Positions 35,277 through 43,471 of a DNA stretch of 43,633 nt are shown in pieces; the stretch's first letter is position 1; every line of letters begins with the position of its first letter. This DNA is from Alistipes timonensis (lineage in GTDB: Bacteria; Bacteroidota; Bacteroidia; Bacteroidales; Muribaculaceae): assembly GCA_023663385.1 (NCBI GenBank), contig JAMPHO010000001.1, positions 765,420 to 809,052 on the forward strand. The letters are read 5' to 3'. The notes beneath the pieces were generated by a model, which ran no database searches, was not told the origin of the DNA, and was given only the letters and a program-made list of their open reading frames with translations. The position numbers and the translations under genes are program-made.

Positions 35277-38200
35277 ATGAAGAAGTTTCTGTTGATGGCG
35301 CTCGCCACGGCGGCTTTTTCCGCGTCGGCATTTACCCCCCCCCAATCTAACTCGCTGGGGGATAGCGATGTAGCGAGAGTTGACGGCCGTTCGGCCAGGT
35401 TTTCTTACCAGCAGGGTGAGGTAATAGTGAAATTCAAGGCCGGGAGCGCCGCCTCGATCAAGGCGCCGAAGGCATCAAAGTTCCGCACCGCCAAGGTCGC
35501 CGAAGTCGACCGCGTGTTCTCGCGGCTCGGTGTCACCGAGGTCGAGGAACTCATGCCCCTCACGGGCCGCGAGGTCCACGCTAAAGCGGCCAAGGCGTTC
35601 AACGGCAAGCCCGTGGCAGCCGCCCCGATGGCCAAGGCTTACAGAGTGGCGCTCGGCAAGTCGGTAAGCGTTCACGACGCTGTGGAAGCCCTCTCCGCCC
35701 TTGAAGATGTCGAGTTTGCCGAACCCAACTACCTCGTGTACTCGCTCGCTACCCCCTCGGAGCCCGACGACCCGTATTATTCGCTTCAGTACGGCATCAA
35801 GGATATAAACCTGCCTGAGCTGTGGGGGAAGCCCGTTATTTCAAAGGAGGGGCCCGTTATCGCGATTCTCGATACGGGTGTCGACATCGAGCACCCCGAC
35901 CTCGCCGCGAATATATGGACCAATCCCGCCGAGGCTTCCGGCGCATCGGGCTACGACGACGACGGCAACGGATTCATTGACGACCTCCACGGGTGGGATT
36001 TTGTGAACGAAACGGGCCGCATAGGCGACTATAACGGCCACGGCACGCATTGCGCGGGCATAGCCGCCGCTTGCGGCGGTAACGGCATCGGTATTACCGG
36101 GGCCAACCCCAATGCCCGCATCATGCCCCTCACGGTGTTGCAGAGCACCGGCACGGGCGATGTGGCTACCATTATCAAGGCCGTGGACTACGCCGCGGCC
36201 AACGGCGCTTCTATTATTAGTATGAGCCTCGGCACCTATGCGCATTCCCAGGCCCTTGAGCAGGCCCTCGGCCGCGCCTATCAGAAAGCTATTATAGTGG
36301 CGGCGGCCGGTAACGACGGCTATTGCCTCAACCACTCCCATCCTGAAAAGGCGCAACTGTACCCGATGCCGATGTTTCCGGCGGCGTATTCGTTTGTGCT
36401 CGGAGTGCAGGCTTCTGCGCCCGACGGAAACCTTGCTTTGTTCTCAAATTACGATGACAACGGTCCCAATTTCTCCGAAACAGGCGAGGACAAGCTCTAC
36501 AACTATGAGGTTACGGCTCCAGGCGTATCGATCATGAGTACCTACCCCGGGGGCAAATACAAGCAGCTCAACGGCACCTCAATGGCTACCCCGCTCGTGG
36601 CCGGAGCGCTTTCGCGTCTGCTCCAGGCCAAGGAGTATGCTAACAAGGAGGAGCTTTTCGGCGACCTTATCTACTCCGTCACCCCGAAAGGTAATGTAGA
36701 CTTCGCCGCGGCGTACAATATCAAGGAGTCTGACCGCAAGCCGACCCTCTCCCTTGTAAGCTATCGCATAGACGATACCAAGAGTGGCGACGGCGACGGC
36801 CGCCCCGATGCCGGCGAAACCGTATACATCTACCCCACTTTCCGCAATCTCTGGGGCAACGCCAAAAACATCGTGTATTCACTGCGGCTCGCCGACTTGG
36901 AGGATCCTGAAACGGTGCAGGTTCTCGATGAATATGGATCCTTCGTGCTGTCGGGACTCTCGTCGTACGCCTCTGTAGAGGCAGCGATGCCGCTTGCTAT
37001 GAAAATCAGCCCCGACTGCGTTGACGGGCGCCAGGTTAAGATGGTACTTTCCGCCACCTGCGACAATATTTCTGAACCACTTGAGCAAGAGTTAGTGTTC
37101 ACCGTGGAAAACGGTGTTGAAATTGGCGGATTGATTGCGGAAGATATGACACTAACTGCCAATAAGAACTACATCGTAACAAGAACAATAGCTGTACTTG
37201 AGGGTGTAACTTTGACAATCGAGCCAGGTACGGTGCTTAAATTCAGAGAGAATGCCGGGATCGCAATGGCATATGGCGATGAAAATGGTCGTGTTATAGC
37301 AAAGGGCAAGCCAGGCCAAATGATAGTGTTTAAAGCGGATGAAAAATCTGATATGAGTCACTCTCAAGTGTTAGATTTCGGATATGATTCTGAACTGGCA
37401 TACTGTCGATTTACCGGTTTTTCAGGCGAGTTAGCCCTATACCTTTCCCGGAGGAGTTGCTGGGATTTCTCTATAGAAATTGAGAAGGGGTATGCGCATC
37501 ATTGTGTGATTGAAAATATAATTTCACCCTACTTTAGTGTAATCGCAGGTGATACTGGGGGACATTTAGTACAGAATATGTTATCTCGTTTCTGTAATTA
37601 TCAGAATATCTATCATAACATTAGTCGATTATATGTTTACTCAACAGAATCTAATTATGTAAATTTTATAATAGGCCGCGGTTCATCATTTGGAGCATAT
37701 AATTGTCAGACAATGAAAAGCAACCTGTTTTCAAATATTAGTGATGGACTAAATTTCTCTTTTTCCGTTGAGTCTGCTAATCCTATGGTTGTAACCCCGA
37801 TATATCCATCCTACTTCGGTACATCTGACAAAGCAAGGGCCAAGGCCAGTATTCTCGACATAGACAATGGCTTCGGTAATGCTTCGTTTGATGTGTCGAA
37901 TATGCTGACGAGGCCGGTGGCCACGGCGCACGGTATCGTGTGGAAGGTGGTTGTGAACGGGTTCGACGCTCAGGATGAGTACGATATGCTGCCGCCGCTC
38001 GGCGTGGGGCGCCACAAGTTCGAGGTGTACTTTAACCGCAAGATGGACCATTCGACCACCCCGATGCTCGCGATGGGGGTACGCATGCCTTACACCCAGA
38101 CGGCGATCGCCGAGGATGGGTCGTGGCGCACCGAGACGTTCGACGGCGACGAGGTCGACATTTATACCGCCTACCTCACCATCAATGGCCGCAGTAACTA

Positions 38201-39275
38201 CGACGGCGTAAACCGCCTGTATGTGGCCGGAGCCCTTGACGATGAGTTCTTCGAAATACCCACGGAGAACGTGCGTTTCAACGTAAACGTGCAGGCCGCC
38301 GGCTCCCTCTCGGAAGGGTTCACCGCCGAGGCGGGGCTGGGCCGCGTGAATCTCCGATGGGAGAACCCCGAGGAGGATTTCGACGATATGCTCGGCTACA
38401 ATATGTACCGCTACTCGGTTGACACGCAGGGCGCGCCCTCCGACACCATCCGCGTCAACACCCGCCTTTTGGAATCTACCGACACGGAGCTGACCGATTA
38501 TGATGTGACCCCCGGAACCACTTACTGCTACTTCTACCGCGTGATGCGCACGAGCATGATGGAGAACGACCCCTCGAAGACCGTGGCCGTGACCCCGATG
38601 ACCTCCGTGGCGGGTGACGCCAACGGCTCTGGCGACGTCGACGTGGCCGACGTGATAACCGCCGTGAACTACGCCGCGGGGATGGACCCCAAACCTTTCA
38701 TCTTCGAGGCGGCCGATATGAACGCCGACTCGGAAATCGACATCCTCGACGTGGTCGGCATAATACGCGCGATTCTGAATCCGGGAGCCGCGGCTACGGC
38801 ATCAGCCACCGCCCAGGCCACCTATTTTGTTGACGGCGGGATGGTTTACATCGACACCCCCGTGGCGCTTGCCGGGGTGCAGCTTAACCTGAACCTCGAC
38901 CGCGACGCTACCGTGGCCGCCGCGGCAACCCTCGCCGGATTCGAACAGACCGGCGCGTGGATCGGCGACAACGAATATATCTTTATGGCGTACACTATGA
39001 AGGGGCTCACCGTTCCCGCGGGCACTCACCCGATACTCGCCATCGGCGAGGGGGGCTCGGTCAAGAGCGTGCGCCTCAGCGACCAGGCCGGGGCCAACGT
39101 CGAGGCCGTGTACAGCGACAATCTCAGCGGGGTTGAGTCGGTAGGTGTGTCGGCACAGCCCGAGGCCAACGGCGTGTACAACATTATGGGTGTGAAGGTT
39201 GCCGAGGGCGCCGAGGCGCTCGACCGACTTCCCGCCGGAGTGTATGTGGTCAATGGCCGTAAGATTCTGAAGTGA
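35277..39275 (+). CDS. Secreted S8 subtilisin-like protease with beta-helix, FN3, dockerin and T9SS-type tail
   Basis: A 1332-residue secreted protease. Order: signal peptide (MKKFLLMALATAAFSASAFT); an I9-like propeptide (~50-150, QQGEVIVKFKAGS); the S8 domain (~160-480) with the full triad Asp199 (AILDTGVDIEHPDL), His255 (NGHGTHCAG), Ser435 (NGTSMATP) and oxyanion Asn346; an AT-rich-encoded beta-helix-like region (~600-865, TIEPGTVLKF); an FN3 domain (~1005-1105); and a dockerin type I module (~1112-1168) with two Ca-binding Asp/Asn loops (GDANGSGDVDVADV and DMNADSEIDILDV). A short cohesin-like stretch (VYIDTPVALAGVQLNLNL) follows. The end, YNIMGVKV...GVYVVNGRKILK, is a T9SS type A-like sorting tail. 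The next gene overlaps the stop by one base. Confidence 0.92.
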   Translation: MKKFLLMALATAAFSASAFTPPQSNSLGDSDVARVDGRSARFSYQQGEVIVKFKAGSAASIKAPKASKFRTAKVAEVDRVFSRLGVTEVEELMPLTGREVHAKAAKAFNGKPVAAAPMAKAYRVALGKSVSVHDAVEALSALEDVEFAEPNYLVYSLATPSEPDDPYYSLQYGIKDINLPELWGKPVISKEGPVIAILDTGVDIEHPDLAANIWTNPAEASGASGYDDDGNGFIDDLHGWDFVNETGRIGDYNGHGTHCAGIAAACGGNGIGITGANPNARIMPLTVLQSTGTGDVATIIKAVDYAAANGASIISMSLGTYAHSQALEQALGRAYQKAIIVAAAGNDGYCLNHSHPEKAQLYPMPMFPAAYSFVLGVQASAPDGNLALFSNYDDNGPNFSETGEDKLYNYEVTAPGVSIMSTYPGGKYKQLNGTSMATPLVAGALSRLLQAKEYANKEELFGDLIYSVTPKGNVDFAAAYNIKESDRKPTLSLVSYRIDDTKSGDGDGRPDAGETVYIYPTFRNLWGNAKNIVYSLRLADLEDPETVQVLDEYGSFVLSGLSSYASVEAAMPLAMKISPDCVDGRQVKMVLSATCDNISEPLEQELVFTVENGVEIGGLIAEDMTLTANKNYIVTRTIAVLEGVTLTIEPGTVLKFRENAGIAMAYGDENGRVIAKGKPGQMIVFKADEKSDMSHSQVLDFGYDSELAYCRFTGFSGELALYLSRRSCWDFSIEIEKGYAHHCVIENIISPYFSVIAGDTGGHLVQNMLSRFCNYQNIYHNISRLYVYSTESNYVNFIIGRGSSFGAYNCQTMKSNLFSNISDGLNFSFSVESANPMVVTPIYPSYFGTSDKARAKASILDIDNGFGNASFDVSNMLTRPVATAHGIVWKVVVNGFDAQDEYDMLPPLGVGRHKFEVYFNRKMDHSTTPMLAMGVRMPYTQTAIAEDGSWRTETFDGDEVDIYTAYLTINGRSNYDGVNRLYVAGALDDEFFEIPTENVRFNVNVQAAGSLSEGFTAEAGLGRVNLRWENPEEDFDDMLGYNMYRYSVDTQGAPSDTIRVNTRLLESTDTELTDYDVTPGTTYCYFYRVMRTSMMENDPSKTVAVTPMTSVAGDANGSGDVDVADVITAVNYAAGMDPKPFIFEAADMNADSEIDILDVVGIIRAILNPGAAATASATAQATYFVDGGMVYIDTPVALAGVQLNLNLDRDATVAAAATLAGFEQTGAWIGDNEYIFMAYTMKGLTVPAGTHPILAIGEGGSVKSVRLSDQAGANVEAVYSDNLSGVESVGVSAQPEANGVYNIMGVKVAEGAEALDRLPAGVYVVNGRKILK

Positions 39276-41317
39276 TGAGACCCCTGTCAGTCATACTGTT
39301 TTTGCTCGCCCTGTTGCCACGGGCGGTAGCCGGAGTCCCGGCTACCGTCACGGCGGTATGCGAGGGGGGCGGCGGAGCCCCGGGTCAGGAGCTCGCGGTG
39401 ACCGTCGCGCTGACCAACGATGCCCCCCTGAGCGCCTTGCAGCTTGAGATAGCCGGGTTAGGCGCTCTGGGCGAGATCGTTGAGGGCTCGGCGGCGGGCA
39501 CGGGGAGGGCCGCTGAGCATTCGGCCGCGGCCGGAACGCGTGCCGACGGCTCGGCAACCCTTATGCTCTACTCCACCGCGATGACCCCCATAGCCGCCGG
39601 GAGTGGCGACGTGGCGTCGTTCAGAATACGCCTCGGGGAGCGCCCCGCCGACGCGTCGCTCCGGGTGTCGGCCAAGTGCGCCGACGCCGAAGGGAACCCC
39701 GTGGAAGCCGTGGCCGGCTTATTGCCGATAAGGGTCGAGGCCCCGCTGGCCGAATACCCTTCCGGCCCGGCGTATGACTTCGGGCGGGTGCCGATCAGGG
39801 GCACTTACCGCCAAGGTGTCGCCGTGCGCAACGCCGGAACCGCCCCGCTGGTAATCAGTGAGGTGCTGTTCACCGACACGACATTCTCGGCCGACGGCCT
39901 CCCGATAACCATAGCTCCCGGCGCCACTGCCGAGGTAAGCGTGGTGTACAACCCGGTGACCCGCGGCGCCAAGAGTTGCGCGATGACCCTCGTGGGCAAC
40001 AGCGTCGGCCCCGACAATACCCTGCGGATGCTGGCGCAGCCGTTCGCCGTAAATGAGCTGAGGGTCGGAAACGCCGAGGGTGTAAGCGATAGCGAGGTGG
40101 TCATCGCGCTGTCAATGAACAATATGGACGCTGTTTCGGGGTTCACTACCGAGTTCGAGCTCCCCAGGCAACTCGAATATGTCGAGGGTAGTTTCGCGCT
40201 CTCGCTCCGAAAGGTCGACCACGCCGCCTCGGTTGCGGTCGATGGCGGGCGCTTGCGGGTGACGGCCTACTCGCTCACCGACACCCCGTTCAGGGGTAAT
40301 GAAGGCGCGATAGCGTCGTTCCGGGTAAGGCTCGCGGGGCGTTACAGCGCCTCGCTCGCGCCCTCCAAGGCGGTTCTCGCCGCGATGGTCGACGGGGTTG
40401 TAACCAATGTCACCTCGGCTGTTTATCCGGGTATGGTTACCATTTCCTACCCCTCGGTGTATGTGGCCGGAGAGCTGTCGATGGGGCGCACCCCGGTTAC
40501 GGAGGTCGCCTCCGCGGAGCTCCGGGTAGGCAACTATGGTACGGCGCCCCTCGTTATTGAGCGGCTGACGCACGACGGCATCGACATCCAATGCGCCGCG
40601 GAGCTCCCCCTCACCATAGCCCCGGGCAACACGGAGGCGGTCACTCTTACCCGCGACAGCGACGTCGAGGGGGCTTTCGGCGGACTGCTTGGGCTTTACA
40701 CCAACGACCCCGACAACCGCATGACGCATATCGCGCTCGACGGCATACGCTACGCGCCCAACGAACTGATTGTGCAGCCTGAAGAGCTGTACAACAAGAA
40801 CGGCCGGTGCGCGCTCCTAATCGGTCTTGACAACTACGATGCCATAAGCGCGATGCAGTTCGACCTCGTTTACCCCGAAGGGTTGACGGCGGCTGAACCT
40901 GAGACTCAAGGGCGTGCCGCCGGGTTCGCCATTGATACCCGCCGCGTCGGGGAGCGGACGATACGATACTTCCTCTATTCCCTCTCCGGGGCGGAATTGG
41001 CTCCCGGGGGCGGCGACGTGGCGCGGATTCCGTTCACTTTCGTCGAGGGTGAGGCCGAGGGTACCAGGCACTTTACCATTTCCGGGGTGAAATTGTCAAA
41101 TCCCGCGATGGTCAACCGCCATTCAAAGCTGTCGGACTACACCGCCTCGCTGATAATATCTTCGGCAACCGTGGTTGCCGAGGTCGCAATTGATGCCGAT
41201 TCAGAAGAAGCTGAGTATTATACCCTTACGGGAGTGCGGGTTGACCCCTCGGCGTTGATTCCAGGGGTGTATGTGCGCCGCGCCTCCGCCGGTTCGCGAA
41301 TCGTGAGAGTCAAGTGA
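39275..41317 (+). CDS. Secreted protein of alternating cohesin-like and choice-of-anchor-D-like domains
   Basis: A 680-residue secreted protein of unknown function. The signal peptide is MRPLSVILFLLALLPRAVAG. Three cohesin-like domains are suggested by their opening strand pattern: ELAVTVALTNDAPLSALQLEI (~40), DSEVVIALSMNNMDAVSGF (~275) and GRCALLIGLDNYDAISAMQFDL (~515). They alternate with two Ig-like domains of the DUF1573/choice-of-anchor D type (FGRVPIRGTYRQGVAVRNAGTAPL and LSMGRTPVTEVASAELRVGNYGTAPL). It ends in a T9SS-like tail (YYTLTGVRV...GVYVRRASAGSRIVRVK). The ATG at 39275 shares one base with the subtilase stop (TGATG), so the genes are translationally coupled. With a dockerin in the preceding protein, surface docking is a reasonable inference. 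Confidence 0.75.
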   Translation: MRPLSVILFLLALLPRAVAGVPATVTAVCEGGGGAPGQELAVTVALTNDAPLSALQLEIAGLGALGEIVEGSAAGTGRAAEHSAAAGTRADGSATLMLYSTAMTPIAAGSGDVASFRIRLGERPADASLRVSAKCADAEGNPVEAVAGLLPIRVEAPLAEYPSGPAYDFGRVPIRGTYRQGVAVRNAGTAPLVISEVLFTDTTFSADGLPITIAPGATAEVSVVYNPVTRGAKSCAMTLVGNSVGPDNTLRMLAQPFAVNELRVGNAEGVSDSEVVIALSMNNMDAVSGFTTEFELPRQLEYVEGSFALSLRKVDHAASVAVDGGRLRVTAYSLTDTPFRGNEGAIASFRVRLAGRYSASLAPSKAVLAAMVDGVVTNVTSAVYPGMVTISYPSVYVAGELSMGRTPVTEVASAELRVGNYGTAPLVIERLTHDGIDIQCAAELPLTIAPGNTEAVTLTRDSDVEGAFGGLLGLYTNDPDNRMTHIALDGIRYAPNELIVQPEELYNKNGRCALLIGLDNYDAISAMQFDLVYPEGLTAAEPETQGRAAGFAIDTRRVGERTIRYFLYSLSGAELAPGGGDVARIPFTFVEGEAEGTRHFTISGVKLSNPAMVNRHSKLSDYTASLIISSATVVAEVAIDADSEEAEYYTLTGVRVDPSALIPGVYVRRASAGSRIVRVK

Positions 41318-41364
41318 TAAACCATTATCTATCATTATATAGTCAATTAGAGAACTCCACTCCT

Positions 41365-41396
41365 CAGCCCCGCCCCTTCGGCGGGGCTGACTTTTT
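41365..41396 (+). terminator. Terminator of the subtilase/cohesin operon
   Basis: A perfect 10-bp stem CAGCCCCGCC/GGCGGGGCTG with a 5-base loop, followed by ACTTTTT. Repeat element C begins at 41405. Confidence 0.95.
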
Positions 41397-41404
41397 GGGG
41401 AGGC

Positions 41405-41455
41405 GGCTCCGTCGGACGGGTCGGACCTTTCGGACAGGTCGGACGGGTCGGACGT
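41405..41455. repeat. GTCGGAC repeat element C (single arm)
   Basis: GGCTCC followed by five 9-bp units of GTCGGACNN (41411-41455), directly after the terminator of the cohesin-like gene. Unlike the other elements, no inverted right arm is present before tnaA, so this is a half copy. Confidence 0.9.
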
Positions 41456-41554
41456 TTGGGGAAAAGGGTGCTGGGAAAAGGGTGTTGGGGGGCAGTGTTT
41501 AAAAACAGGGCGGATTTGTGAGGGGTCAGGCGGCATATTGAAGCGAATATTCCG

Positions 41555-41562
41555 TATATTTG
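41555..41562 (+). promoter_or_regulatory. -7 box (TATATTTG) of tnaA
   Basis: An exact TANNTTTG match about 52 bp before the tnaA start; no clear -33 TTTG at 19-21 bp, so an activator may be needed (inference). Two tandem copies of a 22-bp unit fill the leader between this box and the start codon. Confidence 0.6.
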
Positions 41563-41570
41563 CGAAGTAT

Positions 41571-41614
41571 TCAACCTTAAACCGCAATATCATCAACCTT
41601 AAACCGCGATATCA
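41571..41614. repeat. 22-bp direct repeat, two copies, abutting the tnaA start codon
   Basis: Copies at 41571-41592 and 41593-41614 differ by one base. Each begins TCAACCTTAAACCGC and ends ATATCA. The second copy ends right at the ATG (41615), so both lie in the mRNA leader. Confidence 0.95.
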
Positions 41615-42994
41615 ATGGAACTCCCCTTTGCCGAGTCATGGCGTATCAAGATGATCGAGCCTATCCGTAAGAGCAGCCGCGAAGAGCGCGAGCAATGGAT
41701 TAAAGACGCTCATTACAACGTATTCCAACTTCCTGCCGAGCAGGTGTATATCGACCTGCTCACTGATTCGGGCACCGGCGCCATGAGCGACCGCCAGTGG
41801 GCGGCTATGATGACCGGCGACGAGAGTTATGCCGGGGCGCGCTCGTTTTTCAATATGAAGGACGCGGTGGAGCGTATCACCGGCTTCCCGTTCGTAATCC
41901 CCACCCACCAGGGGCGCGCCGCCGAGAATGTGCTCTTCAGCGCGCTGGTTAAGGAGGGTGACATCGTGCCGGGCAACTCGCACTTCGACACCACCAAGGG
42001 GCATATAGAGAGCCGGAAGGCTTTCGCTGTCGACTGCACCATCGACGAGGCCCGCGACACGCAGCTGGAGCATCCGTTCAAGGGGAGTGTCGATATAGCG
42101 AAACTCGAAAAGGTGGTGAACGAGAACCGCGGACGAGTGCCGTTCATTATCGTTACCGTGACGAACAACACCGCCGGGGGGCAGCCTGTGTCGATGGCCA
42201 ATCTCCGCGCCGTGCGCGAGCTCGCCGACCGCCACGGGCTCCGCGTGCTTTTCGACTCGGCCCGCTTTGCCGAGAACGCCTACTTCATAAAGACGCGCGA
42301 GGAGGGGTATGCCGACAAGACGATCAAGGAAATCGTGCGCGAGATGTTCTCCCTGGCCGACGGCATGACGATGTCGGCCAAAAAGGACGCCATAGTCAAC
42401 ATGGGGGGCTTCATCGCCACCCGCCACGCCGACTGGGTTGAGGCCGCTCAGAAGTATTCGATACCCTTCGAGGGGTATCTGACCTACGGCGGCATGAACG
42501 GGCGCGACATGGAGGCTCTGGCCGTGGGACTCGACGAGAATACGGAGTTTGACAATCTGCACACCCGCGTCCACCAGGTCGAGTACCTCGCCAAGCGCCT
42601 CGACGAGTTCGGCATCCCCTACCAGCGTCCGGCCGGGGGCCACGCGATATTCGTCGATGCCTCCAAGATACTCACCAATGTGCCCAAGGAGGAATTTCCG
42701 GCCCAAACACTCACCGTAGAGCTGTACCGCGAGGCCGGTATCCGAGGCTGCGAAATCGGCTACATCCTGGCCGACCGCGACCCGGTGACGCGCGAGAACC
42801 GTTTCGGGGGCCTCGACCTGCTGCGTCTGGCCATTCCGCGTCGCACCTACACCGACAACCACATGGATGTGGTCGCGGTGGCGCTGAAGAACGTCTTTGA
42901 CCGCAGACACGAGATAACCCGGGGTGTGAAAATCACCTGGGAAGCACCCCTGATGCGCCACTTCACCGTGCAGCTCGCCCCCGCCGGGGAATGA
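41615..42994 (+). CDS. tnaA: Tryptophanase (tryptophan indole-lyase)
   Basis: A 459-residue PLP enzyme that splits tryptophan into indole, pyruvate and ammonia. The PLP Lys is Lys257 in MSAKKDAIVNMGG, and Asp214 in FDSARFAENAY is the pyridine-nitrogen partner. Tyrosine phenol-lyase is the close alternative. Features that favour tryptophanase are RGCEIG (TPL has an Arg in the equivalent of the Ile), LLRLAIPR, and His449 in MRHFT where TPL has Phe. Length is normal (E. coli 471). No tnaC-like leader peptide or tnaB permease is adjacent. The leader holds two 22-bp repeats. The gene ends in a GC-rich terminator inside repeat element D. Indole from such enzymes is a gut signalling molecule (known biology). 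Confidence 0.95.
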   Translation: MELPFAESWRIKMIEPIRKSSREEREQWIKDAHYNVFQLPAEQVYIDLLTDSGTGAMSDRQWAAMMTGDESYAGARSFFNMKDAVERITGFPFVIPTHQGRAAENVLFSALVKEGDIVPGNSHFDTTKGHIESRKAFAVDCTIDEARDTQLEHPFKGSVDIAKLEKVVNENRGRVPFIIVTVTNNTAGGQPVSMANLRAVRELADRHGLRVLFDSARFAENAYFIKTREEGYADKTIKEIVREMFSLADGMTMSAKKDAIVNMGGFIATRHADWVEAAQKYSIPFEGYLTYGGMNGRDMEALAVGLDENTEFDNLHTRVHQVEYLAKRLDEFGIPYQRPAGGHAIFVDASKILTNVPKEEFPAQTLTVELYREAGIRGCEIGYILADRDPVTRENRFGGLDLLRLAIPRRTYTDNHMDVVAVALKNVFDRRHEITRGVKITWEAPLMRHFTVQLAPAGE

Positions 42995-43000
42995 TGCCCT

Positions 43001-43232
43001 GAACTTGCATTGAACTTGCTCCGAAGTTGCTCCGTCGGACGGGTCGGACAAGTCGGACAGGTCGGACTTTAGTGAAAACCATTAGTGTAAACCGTAGGGC
43101 CGCGGCATGCCGCGGCCCTTTGCGTGAGTGGCCAGCTTCGTCCGACCCGTCCGACTTGTCCGACCTGTCCGACCCGTCCGACGGAGCAAGTTTGGTGCGA
43201 GTTCGGAGCGAGTTTGGAGCGAGTTTGGAGCG
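43001..43232. repeat. GTCGGAC inverted-repeat element D (nested, around the tnaA terminator)
   Basis: Outer left array: three 11-bp units like GAACTTGCTCC (43001-43033). Inner left array: four GTCGGACNN units (43034-43069). Centre: the tnaA terminator (43097-43118). Inner right array: five GTCCGACNN units (about 43141-43185). Outer right array: four 11-bp units like GTTTGGAGCGA (43190-43232). The inner ends TTGCTCCGT (43027) and ACGGAGCAA (to 43189) are exact inverted copies. The midpoint of 43027-43189 coincides with the terminator centre. Confidence 0.9.
43097..43119 (+). terminator. Terminator of tnaA
   Basis: A 10-bp stem GGGCCGCGGC/GCCGCGGCCC with a two-base AT centre in the sequence, followed by TTTGCG. 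It lies ~100 bp after the tnaA stop. Confidence 0.75.
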
Positions 43233-43302
43233 TCGCCGGGGAGCTTTTTTGGGGAAAATTGAGGTTGCCGCTAAAAAGGGTATGAAAAAAGTGGTGCGGA
43301 AA

Positions 43303-43334
43303 TTTGGCGGGTTCGCGGAAAACGCGTAACTTTG
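43303..43334 (+). promoter_or_regulatory. Promoter of tRNA-Ala
   Basis: TTTG (43303-43306), 20-bp spacer, TAACTTTG (43327-43334): both boxes match the Bacteroidetes consensus exactly, 14 bp before the mature tRNA 5' end. Confidence 0.88.
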
Positions 43335-43348
43335 CAGCGCAAACAATC

Positions 43349-43422
43349 GGGGTACTAGCTCATCTGGCTAGAGCGCGACACTGGCAGTGTCGAGGTGAGC
43401 GGTTCGAGTCCGCTGTACTCCA
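43349..43422 (+). tRNA. tRNA-Ala (anticodon GGC)
   Basis: A complete cloverleaf: acceptor GGGGTAC/GTACTCC, D stem GCTC/GAGC, anticodon stem CGACA/TGTCG with loop CTGGCAG (anticodon GGC, reads GCC/GCU), and T arm AGCGG/CCGCT with loop TTCGAGT. The acceptor has the G3-U70 wobble pair that marks alanine tRNAs. The discriminator is A. CCA is not encoded (ACT follows). Confidence 0.97.
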
Positions 43423-43440
43423 CTAAATCAAACACAACAA

Positions 43441-43471
43441 CCGCTGTAACTCAAGAAGTTACGGCGGTTTT
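43441..43471 (+). terminator. Terminator after tRNA-Ala
   Basis: An 11-bp stem CCGCTGTAACT/AGTTACGGCGG (one G-T wobble) with loop CAAGA, followed by TTTT. The remaining low-GC sequence to the window end (43472-43633) shows no gene that I can support. Confidence 0.85.

Noticed and set aside
41615..42994. Tyrosine phenol-lyase as an alternative call for tnaA
   Set aside because: The sequence has His449 in the RHFT motif and EIG rather than the TPL Phe and Arg-containing versions.
43251..43348. Small open frame just before tRNA-Ala on the plus strand (43027-43329)
   Set aside because: It is read mostly through element D repeats and ends in the tRNA promoter; no protein features.
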